Shown here: positions 1 to 8,443 of the stretch, one piece after another
How the letters are laid out: every line of letters starts with the position of its first letter
How positions within the stretch are numbered: the first letter of the stretch is position 1
Assembly (NCBI GenBank): GCA_043739385.1
Contig: JAYUED010000059.1
Location: forward strand, 54,640-118,639
DNA: 64,000 bases
From: Defluviibacillus sp043739385
Lineage (GTDB): Bacteria > Pseudomonadota > Gammaproteobacteria > Burkholderiales > Burkholderiaceae_C
Reading direction: 5' to 3'
Notes under the pieces: model-generated
Told to the model about the DNA's origin: nothing
The model's input: only the letters and a program-made list of their open reading frames with translations
The model's database searches: none
Program-made: the position numbers and the translations under genes

Positions 1-492
1 ATGTCATGGAACCCTTCCACTGGCTTGGCCTATGCCAACACGATCAATATGAGCTGGCCTTACCAGTTGGCCAAACCGGAATATAAACGTGGCGAATGGT
101 ACTTGGGCGTCAACTTCCGGGGTGTCACCATGCCCAAAGACCAGCCCCATGGCTACCTGAGTGCGATTGACCCGATGACGGGTAAGAGCAAGTGGCAAAT
201 GGCGTGGCCTGGTCTGCCCAGCATGGCTGGCACCTTGTCCACAGGCGGTGATTTGGTGTTCACCGGCGCGGCAACGGGCGAATTCATGGCTGTGAATGCC
301 AGCACAGGTGAGAAGCTGTGGCAGTTCCAAACAGGCTCAGGCATCATCGGTTTACCCGTCACGTGGTCAAACAACGGCAAGCAATATGTCACTGTTGTCT
401 CCGGTGCTGGAGGCGTTTGGAGCTTACTGGGTGACGAACGCATGGCCAGTGTTCCCGCTGGAGGTTCTGTGTGGACATTTGAAGTGCGTTGA
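1..492 (+). CDS. PQQ-dependent methanol/ethanol-type dehydrogenase, C-terminal part (5' end outside window)
   Basis: This is the last 163 residues of a periplasmic quinoprotein alcohol dehydrogenase, which oxidises primary alcohols with PQQ and passes electrons to a c-type cytochrome. The visible part carries beta-propeller tryptophan-docking signatures such as GEKLWQFQTGSGIIG followed by PVTW, and it ends in PAGGSVWTFEVR, as many family members do. The first in-frame ATG at base 1 is almost certainly internal, because family members are usually about 570-620 residues long. The calcium- or lanthanide-binding residues lie upstream of the window, so the metal type (XoxF, MxaF or Exa) cannot be read here. 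The next two genes, a cytochrome c and a XoxJ/MoxJ-like protein, support a lanthanide-type xox cluster, but that is inference. Confidence 0.88.
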   Translation: MSWNPSTGLAYANTINMSWPYQLAKPEYKRGEWYLGVNFRGVTMPKDQPHGYLSAIDPMTGKSKWQMAWPGLPSMAGTLSTGGDLVFTGAATGEFMAVNASTGEKLWQFQTGSGIIGLPVTWSNNGKQYVTVVSGAGGVWSLLGDERMASVPAGGSVWTFEVR

Positions 493-851
493 ACGTGCAC
501 ACAGTGATTAAGCAAATGCTTCCTGTGGTGATCACAGGTTGTGTGGCGCTGGCCTTGGTCAGCGCCACACAGGCACAAACTCCTCCCGCTGTACGGTTCC
601 CTGCTGCATCCATCGAAAACGGCAAAGCCCTTTTTGATCGTACCTGTGCACAGTGTCATGGGCGCAATATGGTGAACGCAGGCACCACGGTGTATGACCT
701 TCGACGCTTTCCTGTGGACGACCCCGAGCGCTTTGTGCAGTCTGTCACTAAAGGCAAAGGCAATATGCCTTCGTTTAGTGACGCTCTGGCAGCTGACGAG
801 ATTCAGCTGCTATGGGCGTACGTAGGCTCTCGTGGTGGAAAGGAACCCTGA
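489..851 (+). CDS. Periplasmic c-type cytochrome, partner of the quinoprotein dehydrogenase
   Basis: A 120-residue single-haem cytochrome c. It has an N-terminal hydrophobic signal segment ending near ATQAQ, the haem motif CAQCH at about residues 53-57, and a distal methionine in the NMPSF motif that probably serves as the sixth ligand. The likely role is accepting electrons from the adjacent PQQ dehydrogenase, as XoxG or MxaG does. The start used here is TTG at 489, which overlaps the dehydrogenase stop as TTGA; GTG at 495 is an alternative with GAAG at 481-484 at a better distance. The overlap implies translational coupling. The exact redox partner is inferred from position. Confidence 0.85.
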   Translation: MNVHTVIKQMLPVVITGCVALALVSATQAQTPPAVRFPAASIENGKALFDRTCAQCHGRNMVNAGTTVYDLRRFPVDDPERFVQSVTKGKGNMPSFSDALAADEIQLLWAYVGSRGGKEP

Positions 852-855
852 ATCT

Positions 856-1770
856 ATGAAACAATTTTTAACGGCACTGTCCACCACTTTGCTCCTGGCG
901 GCAACGCCCGCCTTGTGGGCGGAACCCCTATCGGTATGTATGAGTGCTGACAGCGCACCGCAATCGTCTGCCAAGCCACACGGTACGCTTACGGGCTTTG
1001 ACGTTCAGTTGGCGGAGGCTATCGCCACAGCTATGGGCCGTGAGCTGAAACTTGTACCCTTTGATTCTGAATACGAAAAAGAATCTACCCTGGCGCACGA
1101 GGTCAACGCGCTGCTGTCCTCTGGACTATGTGATTTAGCCAGCGGTTTTCCGCTGATGCAAGCCGACCTTGGCCCACCCTCCCGTGCTACTGCGCGCACG
1201 CCGGACTATCCGGGAGCAAAGCGCAAGCGTGAACGCCCGTTCATCCCGTTGGGAGCCTTAATGGCAAGCCGTGCTTACCAAGCCAGTACGCTGGTCGTGG
1301 TGCTTCGGCCAGATTCACCGCCTGTCAACTCGTTATTGGATCTGCGTGACCGAAAAATTGGCGCAGTACCTGGGACATTGGGCGGAACGTTGATTAGTAT
1401 GTATCGCAACGGTGTGTTGCGCACAGGAATGGTCTCACTCACCCAGCGCGAAGATGCGTGGGTAGCGCTTGAATCAGGCCGTGTGGATGCCCTGATCGTC
1501 CCTAGCGCAACGTATGACGCTTACCGGCTGGAAAAACCCCAGACCTCATTGACGCTGGCCGCCTACAAGCGTCCTGTAGGAATCAATCTGGGCTTCGTTG
1601 CACTAAGCACTCAAGCCGCATTGCTGACAACAGTTAACAAGGTCATTGAGGGCGCTCAGACCGATGGTCGTATGCAGCACTGGGCTCTCGGTGAAGGACT
1701 AAGCTGGCAGCCTCCTGTCTTACCAGAGGTAGCTGCTGGGCTCTCGCTGCAAAGTCTGGTAGCTGACTGA
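856..1770 (+). CDS. XoxJ/MoxJ-like periplasmic solute-binding protein
   Basis: A protein of about 304 residues related to the extracellular solute-binding fold (family 3 type), of the kind annotated as quinoprotein-dehydrogenase-associated binding protein. It starts with a clear signal peptide, MKQFLTALSTTLLLAATPALWA. I chose ATG 856 over the upstream in-frame GTG at 832 because the signal peptide begins there and AAAGGA lies at 839-844. The binding-protein character shows in GTLTGFDVQLAEAIATAMG and in the LLDLRDRKIGAVPGT stretch. It follows the cytochrome gene by 4 bp, giving the order dehydrogenase-cytochrome-J as in xoxFGJ and mxaFJG clusters. XoxJ proteins are thought to help activate the dehydrogenase; that role is inferred here. 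Confidence 0.75.
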   Translation: MKQFLTALSTTLLLAATPALWAEPLSVCMSADSAPQSSAKPHGTLTGFDVQLAEAIATAMGRELKLVPFDSEYEKESTLAHEVNALLSSGLCDLASGFPLMQADLGPPSRATARTPDYPGAKRKRERPFIPLGALMASRAYQASTLVVVLRPDSPPVNSLLDLRDRKIGAVPGTLGGTLISMYRNGVLRTGMVSLTQREDAWVALESGRVDALIVPSATYDAYRLEKPQTSLTLAAYKRPVGINLGFVALSTQAALLTTVNKVIEGAQTDGRMQHWALGEGLSWQPPVLPEVAAGLSLQSLVAD

Positions 1771-1815
1771 AGCAAGGGGCTGCGTACTGACCTTTCTGCG
1801 GTAACTAGTTAGATC

Positions 1816-3024
1816 CTAGTCAGGTTGAGCCTTTGCTTCATAACTGACTACCCGGTTACGCCCCAGCGACTTGGCTTGGTACATCGCCAAATCAGCCTGA
1901 TGCAGCAAGGCCTCCTCCGACAAACCTGGTGCAATCGTTGTCAGCCCAATGCTCACAGTCAACTCGCGATTACCCCGGACTTTGCCATTCGCCATAGCCA
2001 ACTGAAAGGGTGTGTTGGCAATATTGGCACGTAGCGCGTCTAACGCACCATGGGCTTGCTCCAAGGCGGTGAATGGCATCAGAACTGCGAACTCTTCGCC
2101 GCCCATGCGGGCTACAAAATCTGTATTGCGCAGCCCCTTATGCAAAAGTCTGGCCACATGGCGCAAAGCCAAATCACCAACGTCATGACCTTCTTTGTCA
2201 TTGATTCGCTTGAAATAATCGATGTCCACCATAGCTATAACCAAAGGTGTGCCAGTGCGACGACTTTGAGCCGCTTCATAAACTAGCTGCTCGATACCCG
2301 CACGACGGTTGGGCAAACCAGTGAGTACGTCGCTCATGGCCAAAGATTGCAGACGCTGGACATAGTTTTCACTGGCAATCTCTGTCATCAACACGATACC
2401 CATAGCAGTCGCTACGCAACTGCCTATCACCAGTGTGCGAAAAAAATAAACTAATGCGGGATTCAGTGCCACTACAGAGGGATGCGCTGGCCAACTTTTA
2501 AATTCAAAAAATAGAAAAACTCCGCTGCTGACAACCATAAAAAATACACACCAGCGCCACTCTGAAAGTCGATACAGGGGCAGGCTCAGCACGGCGATCA
2601 AGAGCAAATAATAGTGAGCCGAGAGCACGGTGCCTTGGCCCGCCACCACAATGGCGCAGAGTTCAAACAGGATCACCGTAAATATGTACGCCCGAGCAAT
2701 TAGGTAACGGCCTTGTGCATGCAGCCAAAAAGTGATGCAGGTCAACAAAGCGAAGGGCCATTGCACCAAGCCTGAGAAGATTAAGCCCCACACGCCACTC
2801 GCCAAAAACAAAGCGTTGAACACCACGTTAGAAACCAGTGCAATTATGGCGGCCACATTGACCAAAATTACCTTGAGTCGATCAGCGGGGTCAGCCCCAT
2901 CTACCACCCCGACAGTGGCCCAATAACGCAACCACAGCCAAAGCGCTGGCGGGCGGGCAGATGGTGTAAAAGATGACGTAGCAGATGATGATGGCTCAAA
3001 AGGAGCAGAAGAAGCCTTGGTCAT
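1816..3024 (-). CDS. Membrane-bound diguanylate cyclase (GGDEF), paralogue A
   Basis: A 402-residue predicted c-di-GMP synthase in the inner membrane. The N-terminal half has about six hydrophobic segments; the C-terminal half is a GGDEF domain starting near SDVLTGLPNRR, with the active-site motif GGEEF. An RNTD sequence lies five residues before GGEEF, which matches the RxxD inhibitory product-binding site. Start ATG 3024 lies 4 bp after the stop of the upstream paralogue (3029-3031); a GTG at 3039 would overlap it. It is about the same length as its neighbour and shares its layout, including LARAY/IARAY, GQG, HYY and SEWR motifs in the membrane part, so the two look like a tandem duplication. 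The signal sensed is unknown. Confidence 0.88.
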   Translation of the reverse strand: MTKASSAPFEPSSSATSSFTPSARPPALWLWLRYWATVGVVDGADPADRLKVILVNVAAIIALVSNVVFNALFLASGVWGLIFSGLVQWPFALLTCITFWLHAQGRYLIARAYIFTVILFELCAIVVAGQGTVLSAHYYLLLIAVLSLPLYRLSEWRWCVFFMVVSSGVFLFFEFKSWPAHPSVVALNPALVYFFRTLVIGSCVATAMGIVLMTEIASENYVQRLQSLAMSDVLTGLPNRRAGIEQLVYEAAQSRRTGTPLVIAMVDIDYFKRINDKEGHDVGDLALRHVARLLHKGLRNTDFVARMGGEEFAVLMPFTALEQAHGALDALRANIANTPFQLAMANGKVRGNRELTVSIGLTTIAPGLSEEALLHQADLAMYQAKSLGRNRVVSYEAKAQPD

Positions 3025-3028
3025 GGCG

Positions 3029-4231
3029 TCACGTACCACTTGTAAGCCACTCAGATCGCGAAGACTCTAAGGTGGAAAACTGATCCGCCTCGACCATGGT
3101 CACTTGGTTGCGCCCTGCGTTTTTAGCCCGATACATAGCCAGATCCGCCGCGCGCAGCAGCCGGTTGGAAGACAAACCAGAGTGATGAAGAGCAACGCCT
3201 ACGCTGGCGGTCAACGCACGTGGGCCATCAGGCGCTGCAAATGGCAAAGCAGCAAGGCCTGCACGCAAGCGCTCTGCACCCGCCTGCGCATGGGCAACAC
3301 TGCTCGCTTGCATCAGCACCACAAACTCTTCTCCGCCCATACGGGCGACGAAATCTCCCGCACGCGCCTGGACTTTTAACTGCTGCGCCACATGCTTGAG
3401 CGCCTCATCACCTACGGCATGACCATACTGGTCGTTTACCTCTTTGAAGTGATCTAAATCTACTAAAGCAATTGCGATTGAGCCCCCCGAGCGCTGGACT
3501 TTGGACAATTCCCGAGACAAGGCTGCTTGAAACCAGCGCCGATTGGGCAAACCCGTCAACAAGTCAGTACGGCCCAATACATCAAGCTGACGCACATACG
3601 AGTCCATCATGAACTCGGTCAACAGCATCACCACCATCAACACAGCGACACATGCCCCAATTTTGACCACCTGAATCAGGTGAACCGCATCACTTGACAT
3701 GGCATAAACAGAAGGATTCGATGGCCAACCTCTCAATTCAAAAAACAGGAATAGCGCGGTACTGACGCTCACCACACAAGCAGACAAGCGCCATTCTGAG
3801 ATTTTGAAAAAAGTGAGCGACAAAACTGCCAGCAGCAAGAAGTAGTAATGAGACTGCAGCAAAGATCCCTGTCCCAGAACAATACTGCCCAGCACTGAGG
3901 CCACCGAGACTGCAAAAAAATAGGCTCGCGCCAACTGAAAACGACCGCATCTGTTGATCGTCCAAACCACCACACAACACAACGCTAGGGTAAGCTGCAG
4001 CAATGTGGTCACCGTCAGCCCCCACACCCCGTATGTCCTATAAATTAGGGCAAAAATCATGCCACCAGTTACAGCTACGAGCGCGCTGGAATTAACAAGC
4101 ACCACCTTGCGCTGCAACACCACATCTGACGTATGGTGAACACCCGCACCCACCAAGGCACTGACCTGAGCCCAAAGGGCGCGGCCAAAGGTTGCCAGTG
4201 CGAAAGACAAACTGGCAAACAAAGCCGTCAT
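3029..4231 (-). CDS. Membrane-bound diguanylate cyclase (GGDEF), paralogue B
   Basis: A predicted inner-membrane c-di-GMP synthase of about 400 residues. Six or so hydrophobic segments precede a GGDEF domain that begins near TDLLTGLPNRRW and contains GGEEF with RAGD five residues upstream, an RxxD feedback site. It is first in a two-gene minus-strand unit with paralogue A. ATG 4231 (MTALFASLSF) is used as the start; a TTG at 4273 would add 14 residues, and neither has a strong Shine-Dalgarno sequence. The membrane half is clearly homologous to paralogue A but diverged, so the two may sense related but different cues. Confidence 0.87.
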   Translation of the reverse strand: MTALFASLSFALATFGRALWAQVSALVGAGVHHTSDVVLQRKVVLVNSSALVAVTGGMIFALIYRTYGVWGLTVTTLLQLTLALCCVVVWTINRCGRFQLARAYFFAVSVASVLGSIVLGQGSLLQSHYYFLLLAVLSLTFFKISEWRLSACVVSVSTALFLFFELRGWPSNPSVYAMSSDAVHLIQVVKIGACVAVLMVVMLLTEFMMDSYVRQLDVLGRTDLLTGLPNRRWFQAALSRELSKVQRSGGSIAIALVDLDHFKEVNDQYGHAVGDEALKHVAQQLKVQARAGDFVARMGGEEFVVLMQASSVAHAQAGAERLRAGLAALPFAAPDGPRALTASVGVALHHSGLSSNRLLRAADLAMYRAKNAGRNQVTMVEADQFSTLESSRSEWLTSGT

Positions 4232-4358
4232 GGTGTTGTGCAGCAGGGAGAACAAGCTGCAAAGTGTAACCAAATGTCTAGCAATACGGCCGAGGCATAT
4301 TTAACTATTCACATGAAAATTAAAGCGTTAGAGCAACGGCACCCAGCAAACCGACGAA

Positions 4359-5936
4359 TCAGCCTCTCAAGCGCTCTAGCAACGCAGCGGTAGAAGCATC
4401 CAGCCCACCCACATCCCCCGTGGCCAAACGCCCTTCAATGTCTTTTGCTAGCACCTTACCCAGCTCCACACCCCACTGATCAAAGCTGTTGATGCCCCAA
4501 AGCGCACCACTCACAAATACCCGGTGCTCGTACAACGCAATAAACGCTCCAAGGCTCTGGGGCGTTAGGGACTCCAGCACAAAGAACGTGCTGGGCCGAT
4601 TGCCTGGAAAGTTCTTGTGCCCGCCAACATCGCCCTTGCCAACCATCAGCGCTTGGGCCTGGGCCACAGCATTGGCCAGTAATTTAGGCTGATGGCCGGG
4701 CAAGGTGTGTATTGCTTTTTTGACCGTAATGAACTCCACCGGTATCACGTCCGTGCCCTGGTGCAGCATCTGGAAGTACGCATGCTGCCCGTTAGTACCC
4801 GGTTCGCCCCACAACACCGGTGAGGTGCCAAACGGCAACAACTGGCCCTGGGCATCAACACGTTTGCCGTTGCTTTCCATCTCCAGCTGCTGAAAGTAGG
4901 CGGGCATTCGTCGCAAAGCGCTGTGGTACGGTGCGATGCAGCGGCTGGTGAAGCCATGAAAATTGCGGTACCAAACATCGAGCAAACCCAGGCGTACAGG
5001 CAGGTTTTGAGCCAGTGGTGCTGTACGAAAATGTGCGTCCATCGCATGGGCTCCGGCTAGAAAGCCGTGAAACCCATCTGTCCCTAAGGCAATGGCAATC
5101 GGCAACCCAATTGCTGACCACATCGAATAGCGCCCACCCACCCAATCCCAAAAACCAAAGGTAGTGCTGATGCCAAAATCGTTGGCTGCCGCCACATTGG
5201 TAGTCAAAGCGGCGAAATGCCGGGCAATGTCGGTGCCTCCCTGCGCTTCAAACCACGCCTTAGCTGAAGCCGCGTTGGTCATGGTCTCGGTTGTAGTGAA
5301 AGTCTTGGAGGCAATCAAAAACAAAGTGTTTTCAGGTCTAACCTTCGCCAAGACACCAGCTAACTCATGGCCATCGACGTTGGAGACAAAGTGGATCCGC
5401 CGCTTGGGCTCAGCAAATGCGTCCAGAGCCAGCACCACCATTTGTGGGCCTAAATCAGATCCCCCGATGCCGATGTTGACGATGTCTGTAATAGCACCAT
5501 CCACGCGCACCTGTTCGGCGAAGCGCAGCATGGAATCCAGTGTGGTGTGAACTTCGTTCAACTCATTTGCTATTAAATTAGGCGTCAATGGCACTGAGTC
5601 AGGTTTGACTTCAGGCGGTTCACGCAGTAAATAATGCATCACCGCCCGGTGCTCGGTACCGTTGATAAGCTCGCCTGCAAACATCGCATCGCGGTGCTGC
5701 GCCAAGCCGCATTGCTCCGCCAATTGCAACAACAGCACCTCGGTGGGCGCGTCGATCAAGTTCTTCGACATATCAGCGAAGACATGCGGCGCACTTTGGC
5801 TTAACCGCACTACACGCTGAGCGTCCTCACGCAAAGCAACGCGGGCGTCGAAGATGGCCCCCATGGCGTCAAACTGCGCTTGCAGCTGGCCCCAAGCAGG
5901 GGTCCGGTCACAGCGTACCGTCATGGGCTTAGGCAT
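4359..5936 (-). CDS. pgi: Glucose-6-phosphate isomerase
   Basis: A full-length 525-residue cytosolic isomerase interconverting glucose 6-phosphate and fructose 6-phosphate. Family signatures are IGIGGSDLGPQM, the SKTFTTTETMTNA phosphate-binding loop, FGFWDWVGGRYSMWSAIG, and LPFGTSPVLWGEPGTNGQHAYFQ split by a short variable stretch. Near the C-terminus INSFDQWGVELGK matches the second PGI signature. It starts 3 bp after the transaldolase stop, so tal and pgi are almost certainly cotranscribed. With zwf and hexR about 2-5 kb away, this forms a hexose-phosphate and pentose-phosphate gene neighbourhood. Confidence 0.97.
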   Translation of the reverse strand: MPKPMTVRCDRTPAWGQLQAQFDAMGAIFDARVALREDAQRVVRLSQSAPHVFADMSKNLIDAPTEVLLLQLAEQCGLAQHRDAMFAGELINGTEHRAVMHYLLREPPEVKPDSVPLTPNLIANELNEVHTTLDSMLRFAEQVRVDGAITDIVNIGIGGSDLGPQMVVLALDAFAEPKRRIHFVSNVDGHELAGVLAKVRPENTLFLIASKTFTTTETMTNAASAKAWFEAQGGTDIARHFAALTTNVAAANDFGISTTFGFWDWVGGRYSMWSAIGLPIAIALGTDGFHGFLAGAHAMDAHFRTAPLAQNLPVRLGLLDVWYRNFHGFTSRCIAPYHSALRRMPAYFQQLEMESNGKRVDAQGQLLPFGTSPVLWGEPGTNGQHAYFQMLHQGTDVIPVEFITVKKAIHTLPGHQPKLLANAVAQAQALMVGKGDVGGHKNFPGNRPSTFFVLESLTPQSLGAFIALYEHRVFVSGALWGINSFDQWGVELGKVLAKDIEGRLATGDVGGLDASTAALLERLRG

Positions 5937-5939
5937 GGC

Positions 5940-6887
5940 TCAGGCTCCCAGCAGCAGCTTGTCCAACTTCACCGCATCAACGACAAAACCGCGGATACCT
6001 TCGGCCAACTTGTCAGTAGCCATGGCATCCTCGTTCAGCGCGAAGCGGAAGGCGGCTTCGTCGTAGTTCACAGGGGATAAATCTAGCGCTTTGGCGGCTT
6101 GGGCGTCCAACGCCAGCGGAACGGCTACGTCGCTGGCCGTCATTTGGGCCAGTAAATCAGGGCTAATGGTTAGCAAATCGCACCCGGCCAACGCAGTAAT
6201 CTGTCCCACGTTGCGAAAGCTCGCGCCCATCACTTCAGTGGAGATGCCAAATTTTTTGTAATGGTTGAAGATGGCCCGCACAGATCTCACGCCGGGGTCG
6301 TTCGCGCCCGCGTTGTCTGCTTCAACCCACGCACTACCCGCATTCTTTTTGGCCCAGTCGTAAATACGGCCAACGAATGGCGAAATCAGCTTCACCTTGG
6401 CTTGCCCACACGCCACCGCCTGGCAGAACGAAAACAGCAGTGTCAGGTTGGTATGGATGCCACGCTGTTCCAAGCGCTGCGCTGCCTGAATGCCCTCCCA
6501 GGTGGCCGCAACTTTGATGAGGATGCGGTCCGAGGAAATGCCTTGCGCCTGGTACATCTCGATGAGGCGCTCACCACGCGTAAAACTGGCGTTGGCGTCA
6601 AAGCTCAAGCGAGCATCGACTTCAGTCGAAACGCGGCCCGGCACTGACTTCAAAATTTCGCAGCCAAAGCGAACAATGAGCCGGTCCATCTGTTCGTCGA
6701 GCGGCTTGTTGCGAAATTGAGCCACTGTGTCAGTAAGCAGCGGCGCGTAATCTGCTTTTTGCACCGCCTTCAAAATCAGCGAAGGATTGGTGGTGGCGTC
6801 TTGCGGACGGAACGCGGCAATTTGCAGGAAATCGCCGGTATCGGCTACAACAGTGGTGTGAAGTTTGAGGGCGTCGAGTTGGTTCAT
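5940..6887 (-). CDS. tal: Transaldolase
   Basis: A 315-residue class I transaldolase of the TalB type, moving a dihydroxyacetone unit between sugar phosphates in the non-oxidative pentose-phosphate pathway. The N-terminus MNQLDALKLHTTVVADTGDF and the DATTNPSLILKA signature are typical, and the Schiff-base lysine lies in ILIKVAATWEG. The start is ATG 6887; the reading frame stays open to 6959 upstream, but those 24 residues do not look like family sequence. It is the first gene of the tal-pgi unit. Paired AGTTACGT/AATTACCG elements lie upstream and resemble repeats in front of zwf. Confidence 0.96.
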   Translation of the reverse strand: MNQLDALKLHTTVVADTGDFLQIAAFRPQDATTNPSLILKAVQKADYAPLLTDTVAQFRNKPLDEQMDRLIVRFGCEILKSVPGRVSTEVDARLSFDANASFTRGERLIEMYQAQGISSDRILIKVAATWEGIQAAQRLEQRGIHTNLTLLFSFCQAVACGQAKVKLISPFVGRIYDWAKKNAGSAWVEADNAGANDPGVRSVRAIFNHYKKFGISTEVMGASFRNVGQITALAGCDLLTISPDLLAQMTASDVAVPLALDAQAAKALDLSPVNYDEAAFRFALNEDAMATDKLAEGIRGFVVDAVKLDKLLLGA

Positions 6888-6940
6888 AGCCTGATTATTC
6901 AGGTTTTTCCCTTGAATGGGCCGTAAAACTGCATGGAAAG

Positions 6941-6965
6941 AGTTACGTACCGAAATCAATTACCG
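6941..6965. promoter_or_regulatory. Two AGTTACRT-like elements 17 bp apart upstream of tal
   Basis: AGTTACGT begins at 6941 and AATTACCG at 6958 in the same orientation. They resemble the AGTTACAT elements in front of zwf in both sequence and spacing. They may be operators of a shared sugar-phosphate regulator such as HexR, which is encoded nearby; this is inference from similarity only. Confidence 0.35.
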
Positions 6966-7061
6966 ATACTTTTCAGCCACGCTGACGCCTTCGTGCAAAA
7001 GTGCAGTGATCTACAAAGAGGATAACAATAGGCAAGATTGCGGTGGGAACAACCTCAATCG

Positions 7062-7943
7062 TTACCCCAACGCCAGTGCCATGACCCCCAAACCAATCGC
7101 AACGGCTCCGACAATCCGCAAAGCACGGTCGCCCTCGCCTAGCAAATGTCCACCAATCAGCGCGGCGAATAGCATGCTGACCTCACGCGCAGGTGCAACA
7201 TGGCTAACAGGCGCTAGGCGTACGGCGTAGAGCACGCAGACGTAAGCTGCAGGACTGGCCACGGCGACGACGACGGCGTGCTTCCATTGCAGCGCCCACA
7301 GCCGTTTGGCCTCAGGGATATCCCGCAACACTGGCACGATGGACAATGGCAGGCGCAGGATGTTGCACCAGTAGTCAAACAAAATGGGGGACAACGCGAC
7401 GACTTTGACGGCGTAGGCGTCCAGCACGGTGTAACTGGCAATCAGCGCGCCCGTCATCAAGCCCCAAAACACACCTACTTTGATGCGTTGCCTTTTGTCA
7501 GGATCGTGTGCAGCCTTGAACAATCCAGGGCCACCTGCTATTAAAAATACACCAATCACCACACCTACAATGCCTAAAAAACCCCAGGTGGATATCTGCT
7601 CGCCCAAAACCACGACAGCAAAGGTGGACGACAGCAGTGGCCCGCTGCCTCGCGCCAAGGGGTAGACAACAGTCAAATCACTTTTGCGGTAACCCGTCAG
7701 CAGGCAGTAAAAATACACCCAGTGGATAAAGCCGCTGAGGGCAATCAAGCCCCACTCTTTGGCGCCCCAAGTGGGCACTACATCCCAGCCCAGCCACAGC
7801 GCCAGTGGAGCCCAGACCACGGCCATGATGATGCCGCTGAAGAAGGTGAACCGAACATCACCGTTGGCTTTTTTAGCGACTATGTTCCAACTGGCATGGA
7901 TGATGGCGCCCAGAAGGACGAGTAAAAAAGCGGTAACGGGCAT
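7062..7943 (-). CDS. EamA-type (DMT superfamily) transporter
   Basis: A 293-residue inner-membrane protein with about ten hydrophobic segments in two EamA repeats, the layout of drug/metabolite transporters that often export amino acids or other small metabolites. The first repeat runs from the start (FLLVLLGAIIHASWNIVAKKA) to about residue 135, the second from about 155 to the end. A conserved-looking SDLTVVYPLARGSGPLL stretch lies in the first half. It stands alone between tal-pgi and two secreted-protein genes, so context gives no substrate. Confidence 0.85.
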   Translation of the reverse strand: MPVTAFLLVLLGAIIHASWNIVAKKANGDVRFTFFSGIIMAVVWAPLALWLGWDVVPTWGAKEWGLIALSGFIHWVYFYCLLTGYRKSDLTVVYPLARGSGPLLSSTFAVVVLGEQISTWGFLGIVGVVIGVFLIAGGPGLFKAAHDPDKRQRIKVGVFWGLMTGALIASYTVLDAYAVKVVALSPILFDYWCNILRLPLSIVPVLRDIPEAKRLWALQWKHAVVVAVASPAAYVCVLYAVRLAPVSHVAPAREVSMLFAALIGGHLLGEGDRALRIVGAVAIGLGVMALALG

Positions 7944-8036
7944 GGGTTGCGACTTTACATGCTATATCCTCACCTTAGTCCTAGCCCTTGCCTAAACCCG
8001 CCGCAAACACAACAACCGCAAATGACTTTGTCCGGC

Positions 8037-8432
8037 TCAGGGGTAGACCGTGATACACCCGATGCTGCTGGTGGCCACCAATTGCTTAGTGCTGTCATAC
8101 CCTTGCACTTGGTAGCAATGGGTTTCGTTAACGTAGACCGAGTTGTCGATCAAGGTGACGTCGTTCACCGTCGCCAACAAATAACCATCGCGAATCACCA
8201 CAAAGCGGGCCACATACGGGTTGTCGCTCCAGTCCAGCTCAATAGCTTGCGGCCCGACGCGTGTCAGGGCCAACGAGAGTGGAGCAACAGGTGGGGGCTG
8301 AACGACAACAGGCACGGTGACATCCACATAGCCACCGCCACCGCCGCCACACGCGGTGACACCGCCCAAAACTAGGACCGACAAAGCGCTGCCCAACAGG
8401 AATCGGCGCGCAAACAAGTTGATTAATTTCAT
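8037..8432 (-). CDS. Small lipoprotein with a fibronectin-III-like domain
   Basis: A 131-residue predicted lipoprotein of unknown function. The signal peptide ends in a lipobox, GGVTAC, followed by a glycine run (CGGGGGG) that would form a flexible linker after the lipidated cysteine. The rest resembles a single fibronectin type III module: APLSLALTRVGPQAIELDWSD near its start, then a CYQVQGYD strand. ATG 8432 is preferred over a TTG at 8447 because AAGGA precedes it at a good distance. It lies 11 bp after the stop of the secreted-protein gene at 8444, so the two are probably cotranscribed. Confidence 0.65.
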   Translation of the reverse strand: MKLINLFARRFLLGSALSVLVLGGVTACGGGGGGYVDVTVPVVVQPPPVAPLSLALTRVGPQAIELDWSDNPYVARFVVIRDGYLLATVNDVTLIDNSVYVNETHCYQVQGYDSTKQLVATSSIGCITVYP

Positions 8433-8443
8433 CAGAAAGTCCT

